DNA from: JBAPRR01 sp049281195 | GTDB taxonomy: Bacteria > Actinomycetota > Acidimicrobiia > Acidimicrobiales > CAVXTF01 | DNA: 15,891 bases | NCBI GenBank assembly: GCA_049281195.1 | Contig: JBAPRR010000187.1 | Span: 1 to 15,891 of the forward strand | Reading direction: 5' to 3' | Part shown: positions 1 through 5,622 of the stretch, one piece after another | How the letters are laid out: each line of letters starts with the position of its first letter | Numbering within the stretch: the first letter of the stretch is position 1 | Position numbers and translations under genes: made by a program | Notes under the pieces: generated by a model | Told to the model about the DNA's origin: nothing | The model's input: the letters and a program-made list of their open reading frames with translations, nothing else | Databases searched by the model: none

Positions 1-306
1 GGCCAGAGCCGCGCCCATCGCCTCCACCGCCCGGCGGTCGGCCGCTCCGGCCGCGGCGAAGTTGCCGCTGAACGCAATCTCGTGTTGGAAGGCCAGATGG
101 ATCACTCCGTCCGAGTCTGCGGCCGCCTGGGCCAGGCGGGCGGGGTCGTCGAGATCGCCGCGTTGCACGATGGCGCCTGCGGCTTCGAGCTTTTGGGCCG
201 AGGCATCGGACCGGGCAAGACCGACAACCTGGTGGCCGGCCCCGATGAGCTCGGGAACGACGGCCGATCCGATCCAGCCCGATGCTCCCGTAACGAAGAT
301 CTTCAT
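1..306 (-). CDS. NAD(P)-dependent epimerase/dehydratase-like reductase (5' part, runs off the window)
   Basis: The reading frame opens at ATG 306-304 and is still open at base 1, giving the first 102 residues. The protein starts MKIFVTGASGWIGSAVVPEL, a beta-strand followed by the GxSGxIG dinucleotide-binding turn of extended short-chain dehydrogenases (NAD-dependent epimerase/NmrA-like). A following strand (QVVGLARSD, about residues 27-35) and GDLDDP then DGVIHLAF fit the rest of a Rossmann fold. Substrate cannot be inferred; homologues act on small carbonyls, sugars or quinone-like compounds. A good Shine-Dalgarno, GGAGGT at 318-313, lies just before the ATG, and a strong promoter with two operator palindromes lies upstream. 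The gene diverges from a TetR regulator that is its probable repressor. The C-terminal half, including any YxxxK motif, lies outside the window. Confidence 0.85.
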   Translation of the reverse strand, partial: MKIFVTGASGWIGSAVVPELIGAGHQVVGLARSDASAQKLEAAGAIVQRGDLDDPARLAQAAADSDGVIHLAFQHEIAFSGNFAAAGAADRRAVEAMGAALA

Positions 307-328
307 GTTGATACCTCCATGAGTTATC

Positions 329-351
329 ATGATGTCAGTAACTGTCATCAT
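329..351. promoter_or_regulatory. Operator palindrome 1 (TetR-type)
   Basis: A 23-bp dyad centred on A340: left arm ATGATGTCAGT, right arm ACTGTCATCAT. All arm positions pair except one symmetric T/T position. It covers the -10 element and probable start site of the leftward promoter. A second copy of the core lies 26 bp away (centre to centre). The likely ligand is the TetR protein encoded just to the right. Confidence 0.75.
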
Positions 352-374
352 ACCGGGATGTCAGTGACTGTCAA
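347..374 (-). promoter_or_regulatory. Promoter of the epimerase-like reductase
   Basis: On the minus strand TTGACA (374-369) is followed after 16 bp by TATGAT (352-347), a near-consensus sigma-70-type pair. Transcription would start near 340, leaving a leader of about 34 nt that contains the GGAGGT ribosome site. Both elements lie inside the TetR-type palindromes listed separately, so bound regulator should block the promoter directly. Confidence 0.7.
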
Positions 375-375
375 C
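357..375. promoter_or_regulatory. Operator palindrome 2 (TetR-type)
   Basis: A 19-bp dyad centred on G366: GATGTCAGT then ACTGTCAAC. It matches the core of the first palindrome (TGTCAGT, one base, ACTGTCA) and covers the -35 element TTGACA of the leftward promoter. The ATG at 358-360 falls inside this site, which is one reason for placing the TetR start further downstream. Confidence 0.72.
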
Positions 376-390
376 GTTCGGAGCGAGATT

Positions 391-960
391 ATGGGGAGAT
401 GGGAGCCGGACAGCCGGGGCCGGCTGCAGGAGGCGGCTCTCGTTCTTTACGCCGAGAAGGGCTTCGACCAGACCACCGCGGCGGAGATTGCCGCCAGGGC
501 CGGGGTGACCGAACGAACCTTCTTCCGGCATTTCGAAGACAAGCGCGAGGTGCTGTTCGGCGGCTCCGCGTTGCTCAAGGAGCGGATCCTGGCCGGAGTG
601 ACCGGCGCTCCGGCCACCGACGGTCCTCTCGACGCGGTTTCCCGGGGCCTTGATGTCGCAGCCGCGATGCTCGGGGAATCGCGCCGCGACCTGGCCCGCC
701 TGCGCTACGACGTCATCATGGCGAACCCCGAGCTGTACGAGCGCGAGCTCGCCAAACTGGCCGACTACGCCGTAGCGATCGCCGATGCCCTACGTCAGCG
801 GGGCGTGAAAGAACCGCAGGCGGTACTTGCTTCTGAGACCGGGATGACCATCTTGCGCGTTGCAATCCAGAGATGGACCATCGACGAAGACGATCGGGAT
901 CTCGCGGTCATAATGCGCGACGCCGTTGACCAACTGCGCGAAGTGGCCACCAACACCTGA
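391..960 (+). CDS. TetR/AcrR-family transcriptional regulator
   Basis: A 189-residue regulator, usual length for the family. Residues about 10-55 form the TetR DNA-binding domain: RLQEAALVLYAEKGF, then TTAAEIAARAGVTERTFFRHF, with the typical recognition-helix ending and following DKREVLF. The C-terminal region is all-helical and would bind an unknown ligand. I chose ATG 391 because a purine-rich GGAGCGAG precedes it; the open frame continues further left, but ATG 358 lies inside an operator. It diverges from the epimerase-like reductase, whose promoter carries two matching palindromes, so it is probably an autoregulated repressor of that gene. Its stop TGA interlocks with the stop of the convergent response-regulator gene in the hexamer TGATCA (958-963), leaving no intergenic base. 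Confidence 0.88.
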   Translation: MGRWEPDSRGRLQEAALVLYAEKGFDQTTAAEIAARAGVTERTFFRHFEDKREVLFGGSALLKERILAGVTGAPATDGPLDAVSRGLDVAAAMLGESRRDLARLRYDVIMANPELYERELAKLADYAVAIADALRQRGVKEPQAVLASETGMTILRVAIQRWTIDEDDRDLAVIMRDAVDQLREVATNT

Positions 961-1656
961 TCAGCCCGCGTCGGCCAGCCCGTGGTCGTAGGCGTAACGC
1001 ACCGCCTCGGCGCGGCTGCGCACCTGGATCTTGGAGAAGAGATGATTGATGTGGCTCTTCACCGTCACCTCCGAGATGTACAGCTCCCCGGCTATCTCGG
1101 TGTTGGTCTTCCCTCTGGCAATGCCGCGCAGTACGTCGACTTCGCGTGGAGTGAGGCCGTCAAAAAGCTCGGTCTTCTGTGGCTCGGGCACCGCATCCAT
1201 CCCTTGAGCAGCGTTTCGTAACAGGGATGCGTGAACGGCCGGGTCGAGCACGGTCTGGCCAGTGGCCGCCGAGCGAACGGCCAGAGCTATCTGTTGGTGC
1301 CCGGCGTCCTTGGTGAGATAACCGACCGCTCCGGCGCGAAGAGCGTCTTGAATGCTGGCGTCATCGGCGAACGTGGTGAGCACGACCACCTTCACGTCGG
1401 GGTCCGACTCTTTCAGGTGACGCGTAGCTGCCACACCGTCGGTCCCCGGCATTCTGAGATCCATAAGGACCACGTCGGCCGCGCCTCCGGTGGCGAGCCT
1501 GATCGCTTCTTCGCCGTCAGCCGCGGTGCCGACAACGCTGATGCCTGCTTCTGTATCGAGCACCATAGCCAGGGCCTCACGGATCGCCCGTTGGTCGTCG
1601 GCCACTACCACCCTGATCGGGGCTATATCCGGTCTGACCTGTTCTGATCCCGGCAT
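961..1656 (-). CDS. NarL/LuxR-type two-component response regulator
   Basis: A 231-residue regulator. The N-terminal receiver domain (about residues 14-130) shows the acidic pair D20-D21, phospho-acceptor D66 in VLMDLRMPG, T94 and the conserved K116 in GYLTKD. The C-terminal LuxR/GerE helix-turn-helix (about 165-225) reads LTPREVDVLRGIARGKTNTE followed by EVTVKSHINHLFSKI. The family is phosphorylated by HisKA_3 kinases, dimerises and binds dyad or direct-repeat DNA. Its ATG (1656-1654) overlaps the kinase stop in TGATG, so translation is coupled and the kinase is its evident partner. It is the last gene of a five-gene operon. Target genes are not identifiable, but autoregulation through sites near 4510-4580 is a reasonable guess. 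Confidence 0.93.
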   Translation of the reverse strand: MPGSEQVRPDIAPIRVVVADDQRAIREALAMVLDTEAGISVVGTAADGEEAIRLATGGAADVVLMDLRMPGTDGVAATRHLKESDPDVKVVVLTTFADDASIQDALRAGAVGYLTKDAGHQQIALAVRSAATGQTVLDPAVHASLLRNAAQGMDAVPEPQKTELFDGLTPREVDVLRGIARGKTNTEIAGELYISEVTVKSHINHLFSKIQVRSRAEAVRYAYDHGLADAG

Positions 1657-2834
1657 CAGCTGGCTCTGCGCTCTGGAACTTCCAACTCCACCTTCCAGCC
1701 GGCCCCATCGGGGCCGGTGGTGAGTACAGCGCCGATCATCTCGGCGCGCTCTTTCATGCCTTCGATCCCGTAGCCACCGCCGGTGGCCGCCAGCGGTGCC
1801 GGGTCGGATCCCGAGGGACGTCCGCCGTCAGAGACGCTCAGCACAACCGATCCGGCGCGGAACTCGAGACGCACCGTGCACACTGCCCCGGGCGCATGCT
1901 TCATGGAGTTCGTGACGGCCTCCTGGGCGATACGCCTGACGACTATAGAGACGTCTGGCGGCAGGTCCCGCTCCGGTCCGTCGATCTGGAGCTCTGCTTG
2001 TGGCACCGAGTCGACCAGTTGACGCAACGAGACGGTGACCGGCTTGGAGTCCTCGCGGAGGCTGCTCACCGCTTGGCGTACCTCGGCCAACCCGTCGACC
2101 GCGTGGCGATGAGCATCGCGAAGCACCGGCCGGATGCCGGCCAGGTTGGGACTGTCGTTGTCCAAAAGGGCGTTTACGACATCGAGTTGCACCACGATGG
2201 CGCCGAGGTTGTGGGCGAGGATGTCGTGGATCTCGCGGGCCGCCGCGGCCCGTTCTGCCAGACGAACCGCTTTTCCTCTCTCCAGTTCCGCGCGCTGCAC
2301 GTCGGCCAGTCGCAGCTCTGAGTTCTCCACCCTCAGGACGTATTCGCGAATGGTGATCCCGAGAAGGAAACCTCCCACGATGGCCAGACCGTAAAGCCCG
2401 TCGGCCAGCGGTCTGCTCGCTATGAGTGTGGTCAGAACCCCGGTCACCACTCCCACACCGGTGAGGAACGCGCCTCCTTCTGGCGGGAGAGAGGCCGCAG
2501 CATCGAGGCCGGCGAACACGAGCAGAGCCCCCGACGATCCCGGGTCGTACGCGGCCAGTATGGCCGCGGCCACCATCTCGAGGGTGGTGCGCGCCACGGG
2601 CTGCCGGCCCGGGATTAGCACCACCGAGGCTTGGAGCCCGATCGTGACCACAAGTGCGACGAGGATCACCAGCCCCTTGCCGTGCAGAGCCGGATACGGG
2701 TGCGACGTCGAGATCAACACCGCGATCACGATCAGCGCGGCCAGCCGGACCAGCTCGCGGTACCGACCGCGATACAGGGCGTAACGGCTGGACGAGACGA
2801 TTGCTCGAGCGTCTCTGACGGGCACGTCACTCAC
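1656..2834 (-). CDS. HisKA_3-family sensor histidine kinase
   Basis: A 392-residue membrane kinase. Residues about 28-165 contain five to six hydrophobic segments with only short loops, so sensing is probably within the membrane. A linker helix (about 165-200) leads to the HisKA_3 box EIHDILAHNLG with phospho-acceptor H203. The HATPase domain has the N box IAQEAVTNSMKHA (N309), G1 SVSDGG (D336) and G2 GGGYGIEGMKERAEMIG. I start it at GTG 2834, which overlaps the stop of the preceding gene by 4 nt (GTGA). The frame stays open to 3398, but that extension translates to low-complexity arginine/glycine-rich sequence lying antiphase over the upstream membrane-protein gene and is not credible. The TGATG overlap with the response regulator couples the pair. 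Confidence 0.92.
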   Translation of the reverse strand: MSDVPVRDARAIVSSSRYALYRGRYRELVRLAALIVIAVLISTSHPYPALHGKGLVILVALVVTIGLQASVVLIPGRQPVARTTLEMVAAAILAAYDPGSSGALLVFAGLDAAASLPPEGGAFLTGVGVVTGVLTTLIASRPLADGLYGLAIVGGFLLGITIREYVLRVENSELRLADVQRAELERGKAVRLAERAAAAREIHDILAHNLGAIVVQLDVVNALLDNDSPNLAGIRPVLRDAHRHAVDGLAEVRQAVSSLREDSKPVTVSLRQLVDSVPQAELQIDGPERDLPPDVSIVVRRIAQEAVTNSMKHAPGAVCTVRLEFRAGSVVLSVSDGGRPSGSDPAPLAATGGGYGIEGMKERAEMIGAVLTTGPDGAGWKVELEVPERRAS

Positions 2835-3376
2835 GGATGCACGGGCATTTCCTCCGACTTGCGGATCTCGTGACGCTGGGGGAGAAAGAAGAGGCGGGAC
2901 TTGGATCCGCCCAACAGCTCCCAAGCCCCGTCGATTGCGAACAGGAAACAAGCGACCACCAGCATGGCGTCCACCTTGACGAAGCCGTAGCTGTTGCTCG
3001 AGACGATCAACAGCAGCGAGTTCACCAGCTGGGCTACATACAGTGCCAGCAAGACCGCCAGCCTGGGGACAGCCGCCGGACCTAAGGGTCCTTTCTGGCG
3101 GGGGCCGATGCCGAGGCCGATCGTGGAACTGAACCCCAGGATCGCCGCGACCACCCCGGCTTCGCCGAGAGCCTGCCCCGGTATCAGCCCGAACAGAGCA
3201 AGGACCGCCGCGTCGACGAGGGCGTTGAGGCAGAGGCCTGCACGGATCTGGAAATCCGTGCAGGCCCCCTCCCCCGACATCTTGTGGGGCATGACCGAAA
3301 TGGCCACGAACAGAAGACCCACGAGCCCTCCTGCCACCCCGGCTCCGGCTTCGAAGAACACCTGGAAGGAATGCAT
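2831..3376 (-). CDS. Multi-pass membrane protein of unknown function
   Basis: A 181-residue hydrophobic protein starting MHSFQVFFEAGAGVAGGLVG. About four to five membrane segments are visible (roughly residues 8-30, 48-68, 72-92, 104-128, 132-155), followed by a charged cytoplasmic tail (KSRLFFLPQRHEIRKSEE). The opening pattern, FF..GAGVAGGLVGLLFVAIS, resembles a widespread actinobacterial family of small uncharacterised membrane proteins; I cannot name it with certainty. It starts 5 nt after the upstream gene ends and its stop overlaps the kinase GTG start by 4 nt, so it is made with the two-component pair. It could modulate the kinase or help present its membrane signal; this is inference from position only. 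Confidence 0.82.
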   Translation of the reverse strand: MHSFQVFFEAGAGVAGGLVGLLFVAISVMPHKMSGEGACTDFQIRAGLCLNALVDAAVLALFGLIPGQALGEAGVVAAILGFSSTIGLGIGPRQKGPLGPAAVPRLAVLLALYVAQLVNSLLLIVSSNSYGFVKVDAMLVVACFLFAIDGAWELLGGSKSRLFFLPQRHEIRKSEEMPVHP

Positions 3377-3381
3377 CGGGA

Positions 3382-3882
3382 TCAGCGTCGCCTGTCAACG
3401 CCGGCCGTACGGCCGGGCAGGCGGGGGTATGGCCCGTTCTCGAGGCGGAGCCACACCACTGCAGCCTCGCCGACCAGCATCAAACCGGCCGCCAGCACCA
3501 GGGAGCTCGTTGCTCCGGCCGTGGTTCCCCCGGAAACGACGCAGATTACGTCGAGTACCAGTTTCGCCGCGATATTGAAGGCGAAGATGACCACTGATCG
3601 GGTCCCCCACTGCACATACGACACGCCGTCTCTCACCGAAAGCTTGTCGGCTGAGCCTCGGTAGGCACCTAGCGCCAGCGAGACGGCGCACCCGATGACA
3701 CTGAACATGATGTTCACTGATCCGAGGTGCTGCTTGTGGCTCAAGTCCTCGAAGCCGAGGACCGTGACGATGACGGGGAGGATCATCAGCTGCTTGACCG
3801 ACGCAATCGGCCGTCCCTGGATACGTCGGAAGACCAGGAATCCGAGGATCGCTATGTAGAGCGCGATGTTGGCGATACTCAT
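3382..3882 (-). CDS. CcdC/DUF1453-like membrane protein (second of a tandem pair)
   Basis: A 166-residue membrane protein. It begins with a hydrophobic helix (MSIANIALYIAILGFLVF), then the basic loop RRIQGRPIASVKQLMILP, a second helix, and a later basic stretch AYRGSADKLSVRDG followed by more helices (four to five in all) and an arginine-rich tail. This R..G.R/basic/..P layout resembles the CcdC/DUF1453 family of small actinobacterial membrane proteins; the family assignment is tentative. The neighbour at 3879-4406 has the same layout, so the two look like diverged tandem duplicates. Its ATG overlaps that neighbour's stop by 4 nt (ATGA). It precedes the membrane protein, kinase and response regulator of the same operon. 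Function unknown. Confidence 0.8.
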   Translation of the reverse strand: MSIANIALYIAILGFLVFRRIQGRPIASVKQLMILPVIVTVLGFEDLSHKQHLGSVNIMFSVIGCAVSLALGAYRGSADKLSVRDGVSYVQWGTRSVVIFAFNIAAKLVLDVICVVSGGTTAGATSSLVLAAGLMLVGEAAVVWLRLENGPYPRLPGRTAGVDRRR

Positions 3883-4406
3883 GACTGCACCGCCAGACTG
3901 CTTGCACCGGCCGAGCGCACCTGCATGCGGCCGATCCCGAGGCGAATCGTGCGGGTCACAGTCATGGCCACTGCCATGAATATGAGGGCGTCGGTGAGGG
4001 CGTCAACGGAGATGCCGTTCGTCACCATCCAGTGACCGAGCTGTGTGGTGAACCAGTGGTTCGCTCCGTAGGTGAACAGAAGGCGGGCACCGATGACAGC
4101 CGACCAGAACAGGCCGTAGGCGACGCCGGCAGAGCTAACGACCGTTCCGGTCTTCCGGTCGACGCCGACCTTCATCAACCGGGTGGAGCAGAAGATCCCG
4201 AGGAGGACGCCGAGGCCGGCCAGGGCCAGCTCGAAGACAGCACCCGCACCGTGAGTTGCCGGGGGGTCGAGGACAAAGGGGACGATCCCGCCGGCCATCA
4301 ACAAAGGGCGGATCACCCTCAACTTTCCGACCTTCCGCTTGCCCAGATCCGACTCCAATACGGCGAAGAGGATCAGAAGATTCAGTGCGAGGATGCTTGC
4401 TGGCAT
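3879..4406 (-). CDS. CcdC/DUF1453-like membrane protein (first gene of the two-component operon)
   Basis: A 175-residue membrane protein: an N-terminal helix (ILALNLLILFAVLESDL), the basic loop GKRKVGKLRVIRPL, a second helix, two further helices around STRLMKVGVDRKTG and YGLFWSAVIGARLLF, and a last helix near DALIFMAVAMTVTRTIRLG. The order matches the next gene (3382-3882) segment for segment, suggesting duplication. I start it at ATG 4406, preceded by AGCAGGTAG at 4420-4412; the frame is open to 4547, but that extension crosses a palindrome and has no membrane-protein character. It is the first gene of the five-gene operon. Repeats and a palindrome lie 105-175 bp upstream. Function is unknown; the gene set suggests a membrane-associated signal sensed with the kinase. 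Confidence 0.8.
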   Translation of the reverse strand: MPASILALNLLILFAVLESDLGKRKVGKLRVIRPLLMAGGIVPFVLDPPATHGAGAVFELALAGLGVLLGIFCSTRLMKVGVDRKTGTVVSSAGVAYGLFWSAVIGARLLFTYGANHWFTTQLGHWMVTNGISVDALTDALIFMAVAMTVTRTIRLGIGRMQVRSAGASSLAVQS

Positions 4407-4511
4407 TGGGACTACCTGCTTTCTGTTTGGGGTACTCCCAACATCGCAAAACAGGCAGAAATCGGAATCGGCTCCTGGATGTAAACCGGGGTGCAATTCG
4501 AAGATGCCACC

Positions 4512-4527
4512 TCCACCCCAGGGTGGA
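4512..4527. promoter_or_regulatory. 16-bp palindrome upstream of the two-component operon
   Basis: TCCACCCC followed directly by AGGGTGGA: a dyad with seven pairing bases per arm, mismatched only at the two central positions and with no loop, so more like a protein-binding site than a hairpin. It lies about 105-120 bp before the first gene of the operon. A bound dimer, for example the response regulator, is possible. Confidence 0.5.
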
Positions 4528-4538
4528 AGCCCCTTTTG

Positions 4539-4580
4539 CCGGATCACCTAGCAGCCGGATCACCCACTACCCAGATCACT
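4539..4580. repeat. Three direct repeats with a 16-bp period (CCRGATCAC)
   Basis: CCGGATCAC occurs at 4539 and 4555 and CCAGATCAC at 4571, exactly 16 bp apart each time; the first two copies match over 11 bp (GCCGGATCACC). The set fills the gap between the stop of the 4580-4957 gene and the two-component operon. Phased short repeats of this kind are often binding arrays for transcription factors. The last copy touches the TGA of the upstream gene. Confidence 0.65.
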
Positions 4581-4957
4581 CAATTTCCGGTGGAATCGTC
4601 GCCGGTCAGCGGCAGGCGCAGCCACGAGATCATCTGACGGAGCTGCTCGTAGGCCTCCAGCCGCGCATCGTCGGTGCCGGCGGCCTCCGCCTGCTCGATC
4701 GGTCCCCACAGCCGATGGACCATCGAAGGACCTAGCTCCAGGAGACCCCCGCTACCGCCCGAGGCCCACTTCGCCAACACGTACCAGACCACAGCACCCT
4801 CCGGCATGCTCATGGCAGCTGCCAGATTCGAAACGGTGGTCATCGGATCGACGTGGGCGTAGAGGGCGACGTCGGCCTTGAAGTTGGCGTCCGGGTCGTC
4901 ATCCGGCCACGGCCCTTCCCACGCCACCAGCTCGACAGATCTGACAACTCTGGTCAC
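4580..4957 (-). CDS. Small soluble protein of unknown function (possibly DUF6027)
   Basis: A 125-residue acidic protein without signal peptide or membrane helix. Recognisable stretches are DDDPDANFKADVALYAHVDP (residues 19-38) and PEGAVVWYVLAKWASGGSGG (about 52-71), followed by LLELGPSMVHRLW. I associate this pattern with DUF6027, an actinobacterial family without known activity, but cannot verify it here. The start is GTG 4957 with AAAGGA about 10 nt upstream. It follows a TetR regulator by 36 nt on the same strand, so the two are probably co-transcribed and controlled from the operator near 5590. The conserved helical segment around residue 40-65 would suit a small DNA- or protein-binding helical domain, but no function can be given. 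Confidence 0.75.
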   Translation of the reverse strand: MTRVVRSVELVAWEGPWPDDDPDANFKADVALYAHVDPMTTVSNLAAAMSMPEGAVVWYVLAKWASGGSGGLLELGPSMVHRLWGPIEQAEAAGTDDARLEAYEQLRQMISWLRLPLTGDDSTGN

Positions 4958-4993
4958 GGTGATCTCATCCTTTCGCCACCACGCGTTCGATCT

Positions 4994-5566
4994 TCATCGG
5001 TTGGTATCGGCGGTGATGTGCTCGAACAAACCAGGTTGGATGCGCGTGCGCACCCCCGTGGCCCACGGCTCCTCCAGCTCGGCGACATCGAGAGCGGCCA
5101 CGTTGTTGAGCAGCATGCCGAAAGCAAGAAACGACTTCACCGTCACCGGGTCCAGTCCCGACGCGTCGGCAACCGTGTCCCACATGTCGGCCAGTCGCGC
5201 CCGCACCAGGTCGCGGACCTCGCGGTCACCGCAGGCGGCAAAACCTTGCAGCTGCAACAACAGTGTGGTGCGCTCCGCCAACATCTCGTAGTACTGAGCT
5301 CCCATCAGCGCCAGCGCCTCAAGGTTTCGGGCGCCCTCGGCGGCCTTCGACATGCCACCGGTAAAACGATCGAATGCCGCTCCCACAAGCTCCACGAACA
5401 ACGCCTTCTTGGTCCCAAACATCCGAAACACGTATGCCTGGGTGATGCCCGCCCGGCGTGCGATGGCGTCGATCGACGCGCCGTGAAGTCCGTGACTGGC
5501 GAACTCGGCTGCGGCGATCTCGAGCACCTGGGAGCGCCGTTCGAGTCCGCTCATCCGTGTAGCCAT
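4994..5566 (-). CDS. TetR/AcrR-family transcriptional regulator
   Basis: A 190-residue regulator. The DNA-binding domain occupies about residues 8-55: RRSQVLEIAAAEFASHGLHG then SIDAIARRAGITQAYVFRMF followed by GTKKALFVEL. The C-terminal helices contain YYEMLAERTTLLLQLQGFAA, typical of the ligand-binding core of this group. The start at ATG 5566 has no Shine-Dalgarno but has TAATCT (5579-5574) seven bases upstream, which suggests a leaderless message; an in-frame ATG also lies four codons in. A dyad operator separates it from the divergent methyltransferase gene, so it probably represses that gene, itself and the small protein downstream. The ligand is unknown. Confidence 0.9.
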   Translation of the reverse strand: MATRMSGLERRSQVLEIAAAEFASHGLHGASIDAIARRAGITQAYVFRMFGTKKALFVELVGAAFDRFTGGMSKAAEGARNLEALALMGAQYYEMLAERTTLLLQLQGFAACGDREVRDLVRARLADMWDTVADASGLDPVTVKSFLAFGMLLNNVAALDVAELEEPWATGVRTRIQPGLFEHITADTNR

Positions 5567-5579
5567 GACGGTCAGATTA

Positions 5580-5601
5580 CTAGTTACTAACTACTAACTA
5601 G
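5580..5601. promoter_or_regulatory. Operator between the TetR regulator and the methyltransferase
   Basis: CTAGTTA, eight bases, TAACTAG: a 22-bp dyad with perfect 7-bp arms. The interior adds the direct repeat ACTAACT-ACTAACT (5586-5599). TTAGT/ACTAA-type half-sites are common for TetR proteins. The dyad abuts the -10 of the TetR gene (TAATCT, 5574-5579) and covers the -35 region of the methyltransferase gene. Confidence 0.72.
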
Positions 5602-5605
5602 AGCC

Positions 5606-5622
5606 TGTATCTTGGTGTTGTG
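5606..5622 (+). promoter_or_regulatory. Extended -10 and leaderless start of the methyltransferase gene
   Basis: TG (5606-5607) directly precedes TATCTT (5608-5613), an extended -10 element. The GTG start codon at 5620-5622 lies six bases further on, just where transcription should begin, and no Shine-Dalgarno is present. A leaderless transcript is therefore likely. The -35 region would fall in the adjacent operator. Confidence 0.55.

Noticed and set aside
82..390. N-terminal extension of the first TetR regulator
   Set aside because: The extension is antisense to the epimerase-like gene and crosses its promoter and both operators; the family domain begins only after 391.
2835..3398. Leftward open frame extending the kinase by 188 residues
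   Set aside because: The translation is arginine/glycine/proline-rich and lies over the well-formed membrane-protein gene at 2831-3376. GTG 2834 gives the normal kinase start with a 4-nt overlap.
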